In this document: positions 4,857 to 11,626 of the stretch, piece after piece | Position numbering within the stretch: position 1 is the stretch's first letter | Layout of the letters: the number at the start of each line of letters is the position of its first letter | Assembly: GCA_002482685.1 (NCBI GenBank) | Contig: DLGL01000039.1 | Location: 12,453 to 24,078, forward strand | From: Bacteriovoracaceae bacterium UBA7695 | Lineage (GTDB): Bacteria; Bdellovibrionota; Bacteriovoracia; Bacteriovoracales; Bacteriovoracaceae | DNA: 11,626 bases | Direction of reading: 5' to 3' | Position numbers and translations under genes: made by a program | Notes under the pieces: generated by a model | What the model saw: only the letters and a program-made list of their open reading frames with translations | What the model was told of the DNA's origin: nothing | The model's database searches: none

Positions 4857-5735
4857 CTAGAAAAACCGTCTCAGCCCAAACCCAAACTTAAAGTTCGTTT
4901 GTGTCGTTGTCTGCTTTCTTCCGTCTTCCTGTTCCTCTGAAGTTTGAAGACTTTCAAAAGCAGCGTCTGATAAAAATTCCCAAGTCTCATTGAAGGGGAG
5001 ACTCACGCCCAGTTTAAACACTGGCAGAAGGCTCACGGGGCCTGATTGTGAGAGGCCCACGGTTTCTGTATTGGACATGCCGTAGCCGATTCCTCCGGCC
5101 ATGTAGAATCTGGCCTTCAGATAGTCACGCATGAAATCGAAGTAATAGATGATGTCGGCAATGGCGAGGTTTCGTTTTGTGATGAGGGAAGCCCCTTCAT
5201 AGTTGATGATCTCTCGCTCGTAGCGAAGGCCTATGTCAAAGGCCAGAGAGCCTATGAGGTCTTTTTCGTAGTAGATTTCACCTAGAGCTCCGCCACGTCT
5301 GGAAGTGGTTGCTGGCGCATCTGAGACAGAGTCGGCGATCCCGCGGGTAATGGCACCTTTGAAAACAAAAGACTGCCTGGACTCAGGGATTTGAGATTTG
5401 ATGTATTTTTTTCTTTCGGATTCTGGAGTGAGTGCCCAAAGGTATTCTGCGGCCGCGTAGTAGGTCACGATCTTGCCCTTTTCAAAAGGGAGGATCGTAT
5501 CTTGGTTCACTAATTCCCATTGAGCGAAGTTACCTGTTACATTGACCGCCTTGGCCAGCACAGAGACGTCGTCTGCAGTGAAGGTTCCGGTCATGCCACG
5601 GATGACCCCCTGGCGCTTACCATTTCGTGTGACGAATGTTTTTTTGGTTTCAGAGACGGCCTGAATCATGATCAGTTCAAACGCCTGAGCGGAGAAGCTT
5701 ATGAATAGAGCGCAGAAAATGACTAATTTGATCAT
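4857..5735 (-). CDS. Outer-membrane beta-barrel protein with an N-terminal periplasmic region
   Basis: This 292-residue protein has a Sec signal peptide (MIKLVIFCALFISFSAQA, cleavage before F19). Residues 20-125 form a small soluble region rich in short strands (TRNGKRQGVIRGMTG, LPFEKGKIV), perhaps SH3-like. From about 126 the sequence alternates as in membrane strands: GSLAFDIGLRYER, ARFYMAGGIGYGM, PVFKLGVSLPF, NFKFGFGLRRFF. It ends in Phe, as BAM substrates do. It is probably a small outer-membrane barrel of 8 to 10 strands; a transport role is not shown. No ribosome site precedes the ATG at 5735, and a -10-like TACAAT ends seven bases before it, so the message may be leaderless. A broken copy of its 3' end lies at 1-141. 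It has its own terminator (4794-4819). It is not obviously part of an operon with the lipoprotein gene 83 bp upstream. Confidence 0.75.
   Translation of the reverse strand: MIKLVIFCALFISFSAQAFELIMIQAVSETKKTFVTRNGKRQGVIRGMTGTFTADDVSVLAKAVNVTGNFAQWELVNQDTILPFEKGKIVTYYAAAEYLWALTPESERKKYIKSQIPESRQSFVFKGAITRGIADSVSDAPATTSRRGGALGEIYYEKDLIGSLAFDIGLRYEREIINYEGASLITKRNLAIADIIYYFDFMRDYLKARFYMAGGIGYGMSNTETVGLSQSGPVSLLPVFKLGVSLPFNETWEFLSDAAFESLQTSEEQEDGRKQTTTQTNFKFGFGLRRFF
5467..5498. repeat. Strong inverted repeat inside the barrel gene
   Basis: ACGATC (5467-5472) pairs with GATCGT (5493-5498), and inside it CCCTTTT (5476-5482) pairs with AAAAGGG (5484-5490) around a single central base. The 13 paired bases fall in codons for DTILPFEKGKIV. 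A structured mRNA segment about 80 codons from the start is possible, or the structure is a by-product of the codons. Confidence 0.4.
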
Positions 5736-5742
5736 TAAAAAG

Positions 5743-5770
5743 ATTGTATCAGCTCTCAGGAAAGCAGCAA
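5743..5770 (-). promoter_or_regulatory. Predicted promoter TTGCTG-N16-TACAAT of the barrel gene
   Basis: On the minus strand TACAAT (5748-5743) matches the -10 consensus in 5 of 6 bases. TTGCTG (5770-5765) lies 16 bp upstream as a weak -35. Only seven bases separate the -10 from the ATG at 5735, so the message would begin at or next to the start codon, which fits the missing ribosome site. Confidence 0.4.
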
Positions 5771-5795
5771 TATTTTTATGGTAGGACCAGCGGGA

Positions 5796-5823
5796 ACTAG
5801 TCTGCCCGTAGGGGCAAACTAGT
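5796..5823 (-). terminator. Hairpin overlapping the lipoprotein stop codon
   Basis: ACTAGTCTGCCC (5796-5807) and GGGCAAACTAGT (5812-5823) pair over 12 positions with one mismatch and a GTAG loop. The TAG stop (5821-5819) sits inside one arm. No T-run follows on the minus strand. It is probably a transcript-end or mRNA-stabilising hairpin of the lipoprotein gene and less likely a classic intrinsic terminator. Confidence 0.5.
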
Positions 5824-8800
5824 CGGCCACGTATGCTGGACGGTAGAGAAGGTTAACTGAATCAATGCCGGTTGTATTAATCGCCTCATTCTTCGCATTG
5901 ATGAGCATTTGAACAACATCATCAGTCACTGCATCCCGTGGGAAAGCAGCGTAGACAATTGGTTTGTTATTCTCGCCCACCACAACTCCGGCCGAACCAA
6001 TCGTTCCTGAAGCCACTGTTCTTGGTGAGACGGCCATTTTTAGATTCATCATATTCATGTCGGCCACCGGATGGCAGGCAACAGAAGTTGTGTGATCACA
6101 AAAAAGATCCCAATCAGCAGAACCAGTGTCAAATTTGGCACGGATCATATAAGGCTTGTAGGCGTTAGGTGTCGTGTTGTCTGAAGTCACAAGGATCCGC
6201 GCCTCAACAGATGTGTGAGACGTTGTAATCTGCATATCTCTCACATCACATGTCGGTGAGCAGGCCGAAGCATCGTTAATCAAGGTTGCCGTTACAGGAG
6301 AAGCCTTAGTTGAAAGTGCAAACTGATCGTTAAGTCCCGGGTTAAGAGTACTTTGGTCATAACGGCCGAAGAACCATTTGCCGTTTGTATCTCGTGCAAT
6401 CACATAGACGTAGAGGTTTGAAGCTGAAGGAGGCGAGATACGGATCGTATCAAATCCAGCTGCTCCCAGACCTGAAAGAATCGCTCGTGAAGCACCAACA
6501 GAAACTGAAGTTCCCGATGTATCCAGACGGTAAAGACTGGCAGTTGATCCACTTTGATTAATAGTCGCCACATAGATGCGGTCATTGTACATCGCTGAAG
6601 CGATGCCCGAGGCCGGTGTTGTCGAAGTTAAGTTTTCGTTAGTTGTAACCGCATTGATAACGTTTCCTGCTGTGGCCACATCACCAATCAGAACGCTGAT
6701 TTTGTTAGTATCAGGATTTGAAGCTGAACCATTGATGTAGGGGATATACCAGTTAGTTGAAAATACACCGATAGCACCCATTCCAGGAGAATTCACAGTA
6801 ACGTTGGCGTAATCCGTGTGAAGACTTCCGTAAATTCTCACATTCGTTGAACCACCACCGGCCCAAGTTGCTGTGATACCCTGCCATTCAGGAATATTTG
6901 ATTGGTTGATAAGTTCTGAAACCTGACGGGCCCAGACGTTCTGTCCGCAAAGCTGACACACTTCAAGGGCCACAATATTGGCCGGAGAAAGGGTGCTTCC
7001 GACAGCAGCGTTGAAAGTGATATTCACACCGTTAATAGTAATGTGCTCACCATCAGCGATGGTAGAAAGGCTGAAATCAATATCAGGTGCCGTTCCGCGG
7101 GCCGCATAACTGGCCACAACAGGATCAATTCCGGTCGGAGGGGATACATCAATCGTAATCCCGTTGGTGTTGTAACCAAACTTCGCCTGGTTCACAAAAC
7201 TCGTGCTTGTTTTTGCCTGAGGAGTTGTGCTCTTATCAAAGTTTTTAACTGTAATGTTAATTGTACCCGGACTCATGCTCGTGGCACTTCTTGAAGCGAG
7301 GAGAATCGTGTCTGCAGTTGTTGCTAAACTCACATCAGATACAAAACTCATAACTGCTGTAGAAGTTCCGCCAGGAACGATGATATCGGCCCAGTCTTTA
7401 TCATACGGATCGAACAAGACGGCAGCGGTATCTACTGACGATTTATTCACAACAATATCATTACCAGTAACAGAGGCCGTATAGTAGGTGCGTGAATCGG
7501 CGATATCCTGAGTGATGGCAATACTTCCTGTCGGAGTTGTTGGGGCCACAGGGGTAATGGTATTAATCCAGGGAACGATCGTCCAGGGTGCACTACATCT
7601 GGCCGAGGCCGGATCCAGTGGGTAGGTATTAGTTCCATCTGTGTAACAGAATTTAATGTTGATGGTGTCAGTTGCATCCACCAGGGCGGCATTGGCCGTC
7701 CATACGAGGTTGGTTGAATTAGCACCAGGAATCACAACGTAAGCTCCCGCAGTTTTTCTAACGTACCAGCCGTAAGAGAGGTTTCTCTCGCTAGTGACTG
7801 AAGAGTTATCATCTAAAGCTCCTGCAGTCAGAGTAAGTGGGAAACCTGAAAAACTATAGAGAGTCGGTCCAGTTGCTGGTGTGGCCGTTCCTGCAAGGAA
7901 AGGAGCAGGGTTGACGTTAGCAAGATGCTGATCGATATCCATCGTTAGTGGAGTTAGGACCGTTATGGTGCTTGGCTTCTCCAGCACTTCAACATTGAAA
8001 TAAACTTTTCGGATACATGTCGCCGGAAGTCCCGCCGTTCCACAGGCAGCTGGATCACCAATTAATTCCTCAGTGCCTGAGTAATTAAACTCAACTCTTT
8101 TAGCACCGGCCCCAGCATTGTTATTAATGTAGGTAGGTCCATAGATAGGAGTTTTAGAGGTACAAGAAGGAGTGACTGAAGCCGTTGACTCAATACAAGT
8201 GTAGCGGCTCACTGTTAGTTCAAAATCATCACCCTGTGGATCAGTTACCTGAACGCGGAAGAGTAAACTGTCCGTTTCATTAAACTCAAAATCTGGTGCA
8301 ACTGGATTTAGAGTTCCGGTGGATCTATAGATAGTGGTACTCGCCGTAACACTGGCATAGCCATTGGATTTATCAAAAGCTGCAATGGCAGCGGCTCCTG
8401 TATTATCTTCTGTCACATTAAGGGCCCAGCGCATTTGCACTGAAGTCGCTGCAGGAGCACCACCAATTGGTGAACCTGTATCAGAGACGGTGGCAATAAT
8501 GTCAAACGGAAGTGAGCTTGGGTGAATAGGAACGTTCGAAGCATCAAAGTTTGGTACTCTGAGGCGACAAATAAAATGGGGGCCTGTGAAGTCAGACACC
8601 CCTTGAGTGACGCCTGCTGCATCTCTGTCCTGAGAAATATCAGTTGATGCTTTTGTACAACTTGTTAAAGCACCCGACATAGGGGCCGCTCCACGTCTTA
8701 GCTGGAACGAATAAGAAAACTTATTATCGTCAGCAGCGAAGGTGGTATAGAACTCATCACTTACTGTTAATCCAACTGTAAATTCCTGACCCTGAGTCAC

Positions 8801-10201
8801 GGTACAGTTTTGAAGAGTGCTGGTGATAGTAGTGCAGCTGGCGGCAGAAGAAGCTGGGGCCACAAAGGCCACACCAGGGGCCGAGTTATTCGGACGAACG
8901 GAGAAGTTCCAGATAAATGGGTAAACGCCAAGACCTGCCTGAGTATCAGCTGCAGTGCCAGTATATTCCTGGCCGGTTCTCATATCTGTGACCCGGGCAG
9001 TGATCGTATGGTTTTGAGGCGTAGTCGTTGAAACGTTGTTAAAAAGAATTGAAGCTTTTATAGGTGCAGAAGCATCAGATAAACATACACGGTGAACACC
9101 GACGTTGGTAAATCCTGTGTAGATAAGTGTCGACCCATTAAGGTAGTAGTCAACTTTCACATACTGGCCATCACCAGTGTATGAACCCTCTCCATCCAGA
9201 ACTCTCACACAATAATCCCCTTGAGTTACTTCACCTACAGGAACAAAGTTTATGGGGTTAACGGGATTCGGAATAGGCTGCGAGTAAGGCACACCATTGT
9301 AGGCTATACTTCCTGTTCCATAAGGAACTGAGGGATCTGCCGCGAGAATATCACGGGCCTGAATAACTGATAGTGGCGGATGTGCAATAGTGGCACTCCA
9401 CTGCTGTTCAGCAACCACTTCGGCCATCGAGTTGATGACTTGCGCGCGGATGACGTAATTTCCCAGACCCTGAGAGATGGCCAGGGCCGCAGGATCAAAT
9501 AATACTTTTGGATAGTTTGATCCGGTAGCAAGTAAATCTCCCGTATCGGGAATGGTAGTTGGAAATGAATCCGACTCTGTATAAAACTGAGTTCCGTTGC
9601 GGGAAATTGACCAGTCTGTTCTGTATCCGGCCCCTGCAATCGCTGTATTGTTCTTCACCGTGAATCGATAAAAAAGTGCAGTGGAGTAAGGTGTATAAGG
9701 CGAGTGGTAAGCCGCGGGAGAAACGGATGCCGTCACAATACTAGGCTTAGGATTTTCACTAATTCTCAATTCAAAATTGTGAGAATCAACGATGTCATTA
9801 TTTGAATCAATAATTCTTGCAGTAATAACATGAGTGCCCACTTCAGAACTAAAAAAAGATGGCATAAATGTATATGAAGTAGGTGTTGTTGGCGTAAAAG
9901 GTGTTACCAGTCCGTTATAATTTCTCTCCCACACGATGGTGTAAGATTGGGCATAAGGGTTAGAAACTGAAATACTCACTGTCGTAAAAATGGTGTCGTT
10001 CTTATATTTTATTAAAGGAGCAGATGGAATCACGGAGGTGATATTAATAAACGAGCTGGGCCCCGGAACAATCGGCACACAGGTTCTTAATGATGAGTTG
10101 AAAGCTTCATTCGAGCTACACTCTGTTTGCTTAGTCTGGGGTACACATGCTCCCATGAGGATCAATGCAAGTACGGGCCAGAGTGATTTGAAACCAACCA
10201 T
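5819..10201 (-). CDS. Giant surface lipoprotein with repeated Ig-like segments
   Basis: This 1460-residue protein begins with a lipoprotein signal, LALILMGAC (11-19), lipidated at C19. Val at +2 gives no inner-membrane retention signal, so an outer-membrane location is likely. A short Cys-bounded segment, C28-SSNEAFNSSLRT-C41, follows. From about 50 to 900 come several Ig/cadherin-like stretches of 100 to 150 residues with recurring cues such as YTIVWERN, GTHVITARIIDS, GNYVIRAQVINS, FDIIATVSDTGS and LLFRVQVTDPQGDD. Many Ser/Thr/Pro/Asn residues and few Lys fit an exposed fibre. The last 300 or so residues read more like propeller or Ig strands (DRIYVATINQSGSTASLYRLD, VYVIARDTNGKWFFGRYD). There are no catalytic motifs. 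It is probably an adhesin or structural surface protein. AAGGAAAG precedes the ATG. It diverges from the parA-like gene. Confidence 0.75.
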   Translation of the reverse strand: MVGFKSLWPVLALILMGACVPQTKQTECSSNEAFNSSLRTCVPIVPGPSSFINITSVIPSAPLIKYKNDTIFTTVSISVSNPYAQSYTIVWERNYNGLVTPFTPTTPTSYTFMPSFFSSEVGTHVITARIIDSNNDIVDSHNFELRISENPKPSIVTASVSPAAYHSPYTPYSTALFYRFTVKNNTAIAGAGYRTDWSISRNGTQFYTESDSFPTTIPDTGDLLATGSNYPKVLFDPAALAISQGLGNYVIRAQVINSMAEVVAEQQWSATIAHPPLSVIQARDILAADPSVPYGTGSIAYNGVPYSQPIPNPVNPINFVPVGEVTQGDYCVRVLDGEGSYTGDGQYVKVDYYLNGSTLIYTGFTNVGVHRVCLSDASAPIKASILFNNVSTTTPQNHTITARVTDMRTGQEYTGTAADTQAGLGVYPFIWNFSVRPNNSAPGVAFVAPASSAASCTTITSTLQNCTVTQGQEFTVGLTVSDEFYTTFAADDNKFSYSFQLRRGAAPMSGALTSCTKASTDISQDRDAAGVTQGVSDFTGPHFICRLRVPNFDASNVPIHPSSLPFDIIATVSDTGSPIGGAPAATSVQMRWALNVTEDNTGAAAIAAFDKSNGYASVTASTTIYRSTGTLNPVAPDFEFNETDSLLFRVQVTDPQGDDFELTVSRYTCIESTASVTPSCTSKTPIYGPTYINNNAGAGAKRVEFNYSGTEELIGDPAACGTAGLPATCIRKVYFNVEVLEKPSTITVLTPLTMDIDQHLANVNPAPFLAGTATPATGPTLYSFSGFPLTLTAGALDDNSSVTSERNLSYGWYVRKTAGAYVVIPGANSTNLVWTANAALVDATDTINIKFCYTDGTNTYPLDPASARCSAPWTIVPWINTITPVAPTTPTGSIAITQDIADSRTYYTASVTGNDIVVNKSSVDTAAVLFDPYDKDWADIIVPGGTSTAVMSFVSDVSLATTADTILLASRSATSMSPGTINITVKNFDKSTTPQAKTSTSFVNQAKFGYNTNGITIDVSPPTGIDPVVASYAARGTAPDIDFSLSTIADGEHITINGVNITFNAAVGSTLSPANIVALEVCQLCGQNVWARQVSELINQSNIPEWQGITATWAGGGSTNVRIYGSLHTDYANVTVNSPGMGAIGVFSTNWYIPYINGSASNPDTNKISVLIGDVATAGNVINAVTTNENLTSTTPASGIASAMYNDRIYVATINQSGSTASLYRLDTSGTSVSVGASRAILSGLGAAGFDTIRISPPSASNLYVYVIARDTNGKWFFGRYDQSTLNPGLNDQFALSTKASPVTATLINDASACSPTCDVRDMQITTSHTSVEARILVTSDNTTPNAYKPYMIRAKFDTGSADWDLFCDHTTSVACHPVADMNMMNLKMAVSPRTVASGTIGSAGVVVGENNKPIVYAAFPRDAVTDDVVQMLINAKNEAINTTGIDSVNLLYRPAYVAD

Positions 10202-10426
10202 AGTTTCTTTCCTTTTTATTTCGTCCTAGGCTCTATCGACCTTTTTATTAAATTCCTTAGACTTGAGTGCTTGAGTGTCTTAATCGTAGACATTTCTTCC
10301 CTATCTTTCCGAGCGAAATACTCGGAATTCTTGACTTATTCAATACAAAATCGGTGATTTACAAAGAATCTTCCGGGAGGCAAAATTGACTGTATTCGTT
10401 GGCATTCTTAAGCAAGGACGTTCAGA
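10202..10426. promoter_or_regulatory. Divergent control region between the lipoprotein and ParA-type genes
   Basis: This 225-bp gap holds a tandem direct repeat of CTTGAGTG (10262-10269 and 10270-10277). It also holds an inverted repeat, TTCCGAG / CTCGGAA (10307-10313 and 10321-10327, 7-base loop). TTGACT motifs at 10331 and 10386 are possible rightward -35 elements; neither has a good -10 at the right distance. The inverted repeat directly before the first TTGACT could be an operator. No small gene is visible here. Confidence 0.4.
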
Positions 10427-11287
10427 ATGTTTTCTTTTTTAAAATCCTCTCAGACCTCAACTCAAAATCAAGGCAAGGTCATTGCGCTGATGAATCAGAA
10501 GGGCGGTGTAGGTAAAACGACCATGGCCTTCAATCTGGCCCATGCATTTGCTCATCAGGGAAAAAAAGTTCTTTGCCTGGATATGGATCCTCAGGGAAAC
10601 TTCACTTCGTTGTTTGATGTCGAAATTCCTGAAAAACATATCCACCATCTCTTAGTGAACTCTCTTAAAGAACTTAAGGCGCTTCATAGTCCGGCCGTTA
10701 TTTCTGATGTGATCATTAAAACTCAGCAAGGCCCTGGAGTTCATATTGACGTTCTGCCTGCAGGGCAGGAGTTATCTGGTTTTGAATTAACTGTGGCCGG
10801 GATCAATGCTCCACGGCAGTTAATCCTGAAAAAATTTATTGAAAAATATGAGCTTCGCTCTCAGTACGATGTGATTGTTATTGATGGTCCACCGACATTG
10901 GGTCTTTTAGTCGTCAATATCCTCTGCGCCGCTGACGGTGTTCTGTATCCCTTTGTTCCGGACCGCTTCTCTGAGCAAGGATTAAAAAATATTCTCCAGG
11001 TGGTCTCTGACATTGCGGAAATGGAAATCACCGCCACACCAAAAAACCTCGGGTATATTCCTAACCTTTTTGATGTACGCCGCAAACAGGCCGGATCTGA
11101 TTTGGCGCATATTAAGGAAACATTAGGGGAGGCTTTTGTGTACGAAGCTTTCACCAATAAGGTACAGTTCGGGAAATCTCTGGCCCAGAGAAAGTCGGTA
11201 TTCCAATACAAGACTTCTGAGTACAAGGATCTCCAGCGTCAGTTCACTCTGATGACTGAAAATGTTCACAAGGAGCTTCAGTCGTGA
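10427..11287 (+). CDS. ParA/Soj-type P-loop ATPase
   Basis: This 286-residue member of the ParA/MinD ATPase family has the deviant Walker A KGGVGKTT at 25-32, the signature Lys at 25, and the Walker A' segment LDMDPQGN at 51-58. Walker B is YDVIVIDGPPTLG with D153. ParA proteins dimerise on ATP, bind DNA non-specifically and position chromosomes, plasmids or large protein complexes. It is somewhat longer than a minimal Soj protein because of about 15 extra residues before the first strand, and it has no N-terminal helix-turn-helix, so it resembles the chromosomal or orphan type more than plasmid type Ia. AAGGA lies eight bases before the ATG. Its stop overlaps the start of the next gene. No parB is next to it, so the cargo is unknown. 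Confidence 0.9.
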   Translation: MFSFLKSSQTSTQNQGKVIALMNQKGGVGKTTMAFNLAHAFAHQGKKVLCLDMDPQGNFTSLFDVEIPEKHIHHLLVNSLKELKALHSPAVISDVIIKTQQGPGVHIDVLPAGQELSGFELTVAGINAPRQLILKKFIEKYELRSQYDVIVIDGPPTLGLLVVNILCAADGVLYPFVPDRFSEQGLKNILQVVSDIAEMEITATPKNLGYIPNLFDVRRKQAGSDLAHIKETLGEAFVYEAFTNKVQFGKSLAQRKSVFQYKTSEYKDLQRQFTLMTENVHKELQS

Positions 11288-11541
11288 AAGAAAAATCTAA
11301 GGCAAAATCAAAGAACCCTCTCTACGTGGTGAAAGGTCAGGATGTACTTGAGGCCAGCAGTGTAGTGGATCTGGTATTGAAGAAATTTAACCTTGAGCCT
11401 GTGGTCCAGTTTTTACAAAACATGCTTAAGCTCATCTTGGATAATATCAAAACCTACCCGACATTTTTGGCGATGAAAAAACTCTTAGATGATTTGGTTG
11501 TGAGATATTTTGCTTTAGTTAAGCAGTTCGGCCTGGCCTAG
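11284..11541 (+). CDS. Small protein translationally coupled to the ParA-type ATPase
   Basis: This 85-residue protein starts with GTG at 11284 inside the stop of the ATPase gene (GTGA overlap), a layout typical of coupled translation. The first 12 residues are strongly basic (MKEKSKAKSKNP). The rest is a run of amphipathic helices rich in Leu and Val (VVDLVLKKFNLEPVVQFLQNMLKLILDN, LLDDLVVRYFALVKQFG). It occupies the place of parB but is far too small and has no ParB motif or helix-turn-helix. The basic start resembles the N-terminal peptides by which ParB and other partners stimulate ParA ATPase. It is probably the dedicated partner or adaptor of the ATPase. That role is inferred from position and composition, not from a recognised family. 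Confidence 0.7.
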   Translation: MKEKSKAKSKNPLYVVKGQDVLEASSVVDLVLKKFNLEPVVQFLQNMLKLILDNIKTYPTFLAMKKLLDDLVVRYFALVKQFGLA

Positions 11542-11543
11542 CT

Positions 11544-11626
11544 TTAGAAACTTCTGCGTTTTGGTGCAGAAGTTCGGCTTCGGATCGTATCTTCGGTTTC
11601 TCCACCAAAATACTGCCGCTCAAGAC
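11544..11626 (-). CDS. C-terminal end of a gene entering from the right (partial)
   Basis: The minus strand is open from the right edge to a TAA at 11546-11544, giving 26 residues that end ...LERQYFGGETEDTIRSRTSAPKRRSF. The acidic then Ser/Arg/Lys-rich tail is typical of a disordered C-terminus of a nucleic-acid-binding protein, but I cannot name the family. The gene converges on the small partner gene with only 2 bp between the two stop codons. It is too short to appear in a list of long open frames. Confidence 0.5.
   Translation of the reverse strand, partial: LERQYFGGETEDTIRSRTSAPKRRSF
11549..11574. terminator. Hairpin at the convergent gene ends
   Basis: AACTTCTGC (11549-11557) pairs perfectly with GCAGAAGTT (11566-11574) around an 8-base loop. 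It starts 8 bp past the stop of the rightward partner gene and lies inside the last codons of the leftward gene. No T-run follows on either strand. It is placed to mark the end of the ParA transcript. Confidence 0.45.

Noticed and set aside
6400..9639. Several open frames of 60-110 codons in other frames within the lipoprotein gene.
   Set aside because: They are shadows of one long, coherent frame with a lipoprotein signal and ribosome site.

Overview
The window looks like a chromosomal segment of a Gram-negative bacterium with a dense secreted and outer-membrane protein repertoire. My best guess is a Bdellovibrionota / Bacteriovorax-like predator. The grounds are many MKx-type Sec signal peptides, two unrelated secreted zinc metalloproteases, an outer-membrane barrel ending in Phe, a very large Ig-like lipoprotein and moderate GC. 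No rRNA or taxonomic marker is present, so this is inference. I saw no tRNA, CRISPR array, transposase or phage gene.

Layout. Seven intact genes run leftward (minus strand) from 10201 to 618. Positions 1-435 hold decayed DNA: the 3' end of a second copy of the barrel gene, broken by two in-frame stops and cut by the window edge, and a remnant of what looks like an OB-fold protein. From about 436 to 4850 lies an AT-rich stretch of five exported-protein genes: a gluzincin-type protease (618-1409), two related proteins of unknown function (1470-2045, 2160-2891), a metzincin-type protease (3056-4018) and a small Cys-containing protein (4202-4645). Each has its own upstream gap, and most of these gaps carry inverted repeats. 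From about 4857 the DNA is visibly richer in GC. It holds the intact barrel gene (4857-5735) and a 1460-residue lipoprotein (5819-10201). Divergent from the lipoprotein, across a 225-bp gap, is a two-gene unit of a ParA-type ATPase (10427-11287) and an 85-residue partner (11284-11541). The C-terminal end of another minus-strand gene enters from the right edge (11544-11626).

How the parts fit. The AT-rich exported-protein cluster sits between two directly repeated copies of the barrel 3' end, 4895 bp apart (about 81% identity over 140 bp, no gaps). This suggests duplication followed by insertion or decay. Within the cluster, two palindrome families recur at nearly constant distances from start codons: GTGAAC-N11-GTTCAC, and CGAYTCAT / ATGAATCG. 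One overlaps a good promoter. The cluster therefore looks like a small co-regulated set of secreted factors. The ParA pair has the arrangement of a partition or positioning module but lacks a recognisable ParB; the small second protein is the candidate partner.
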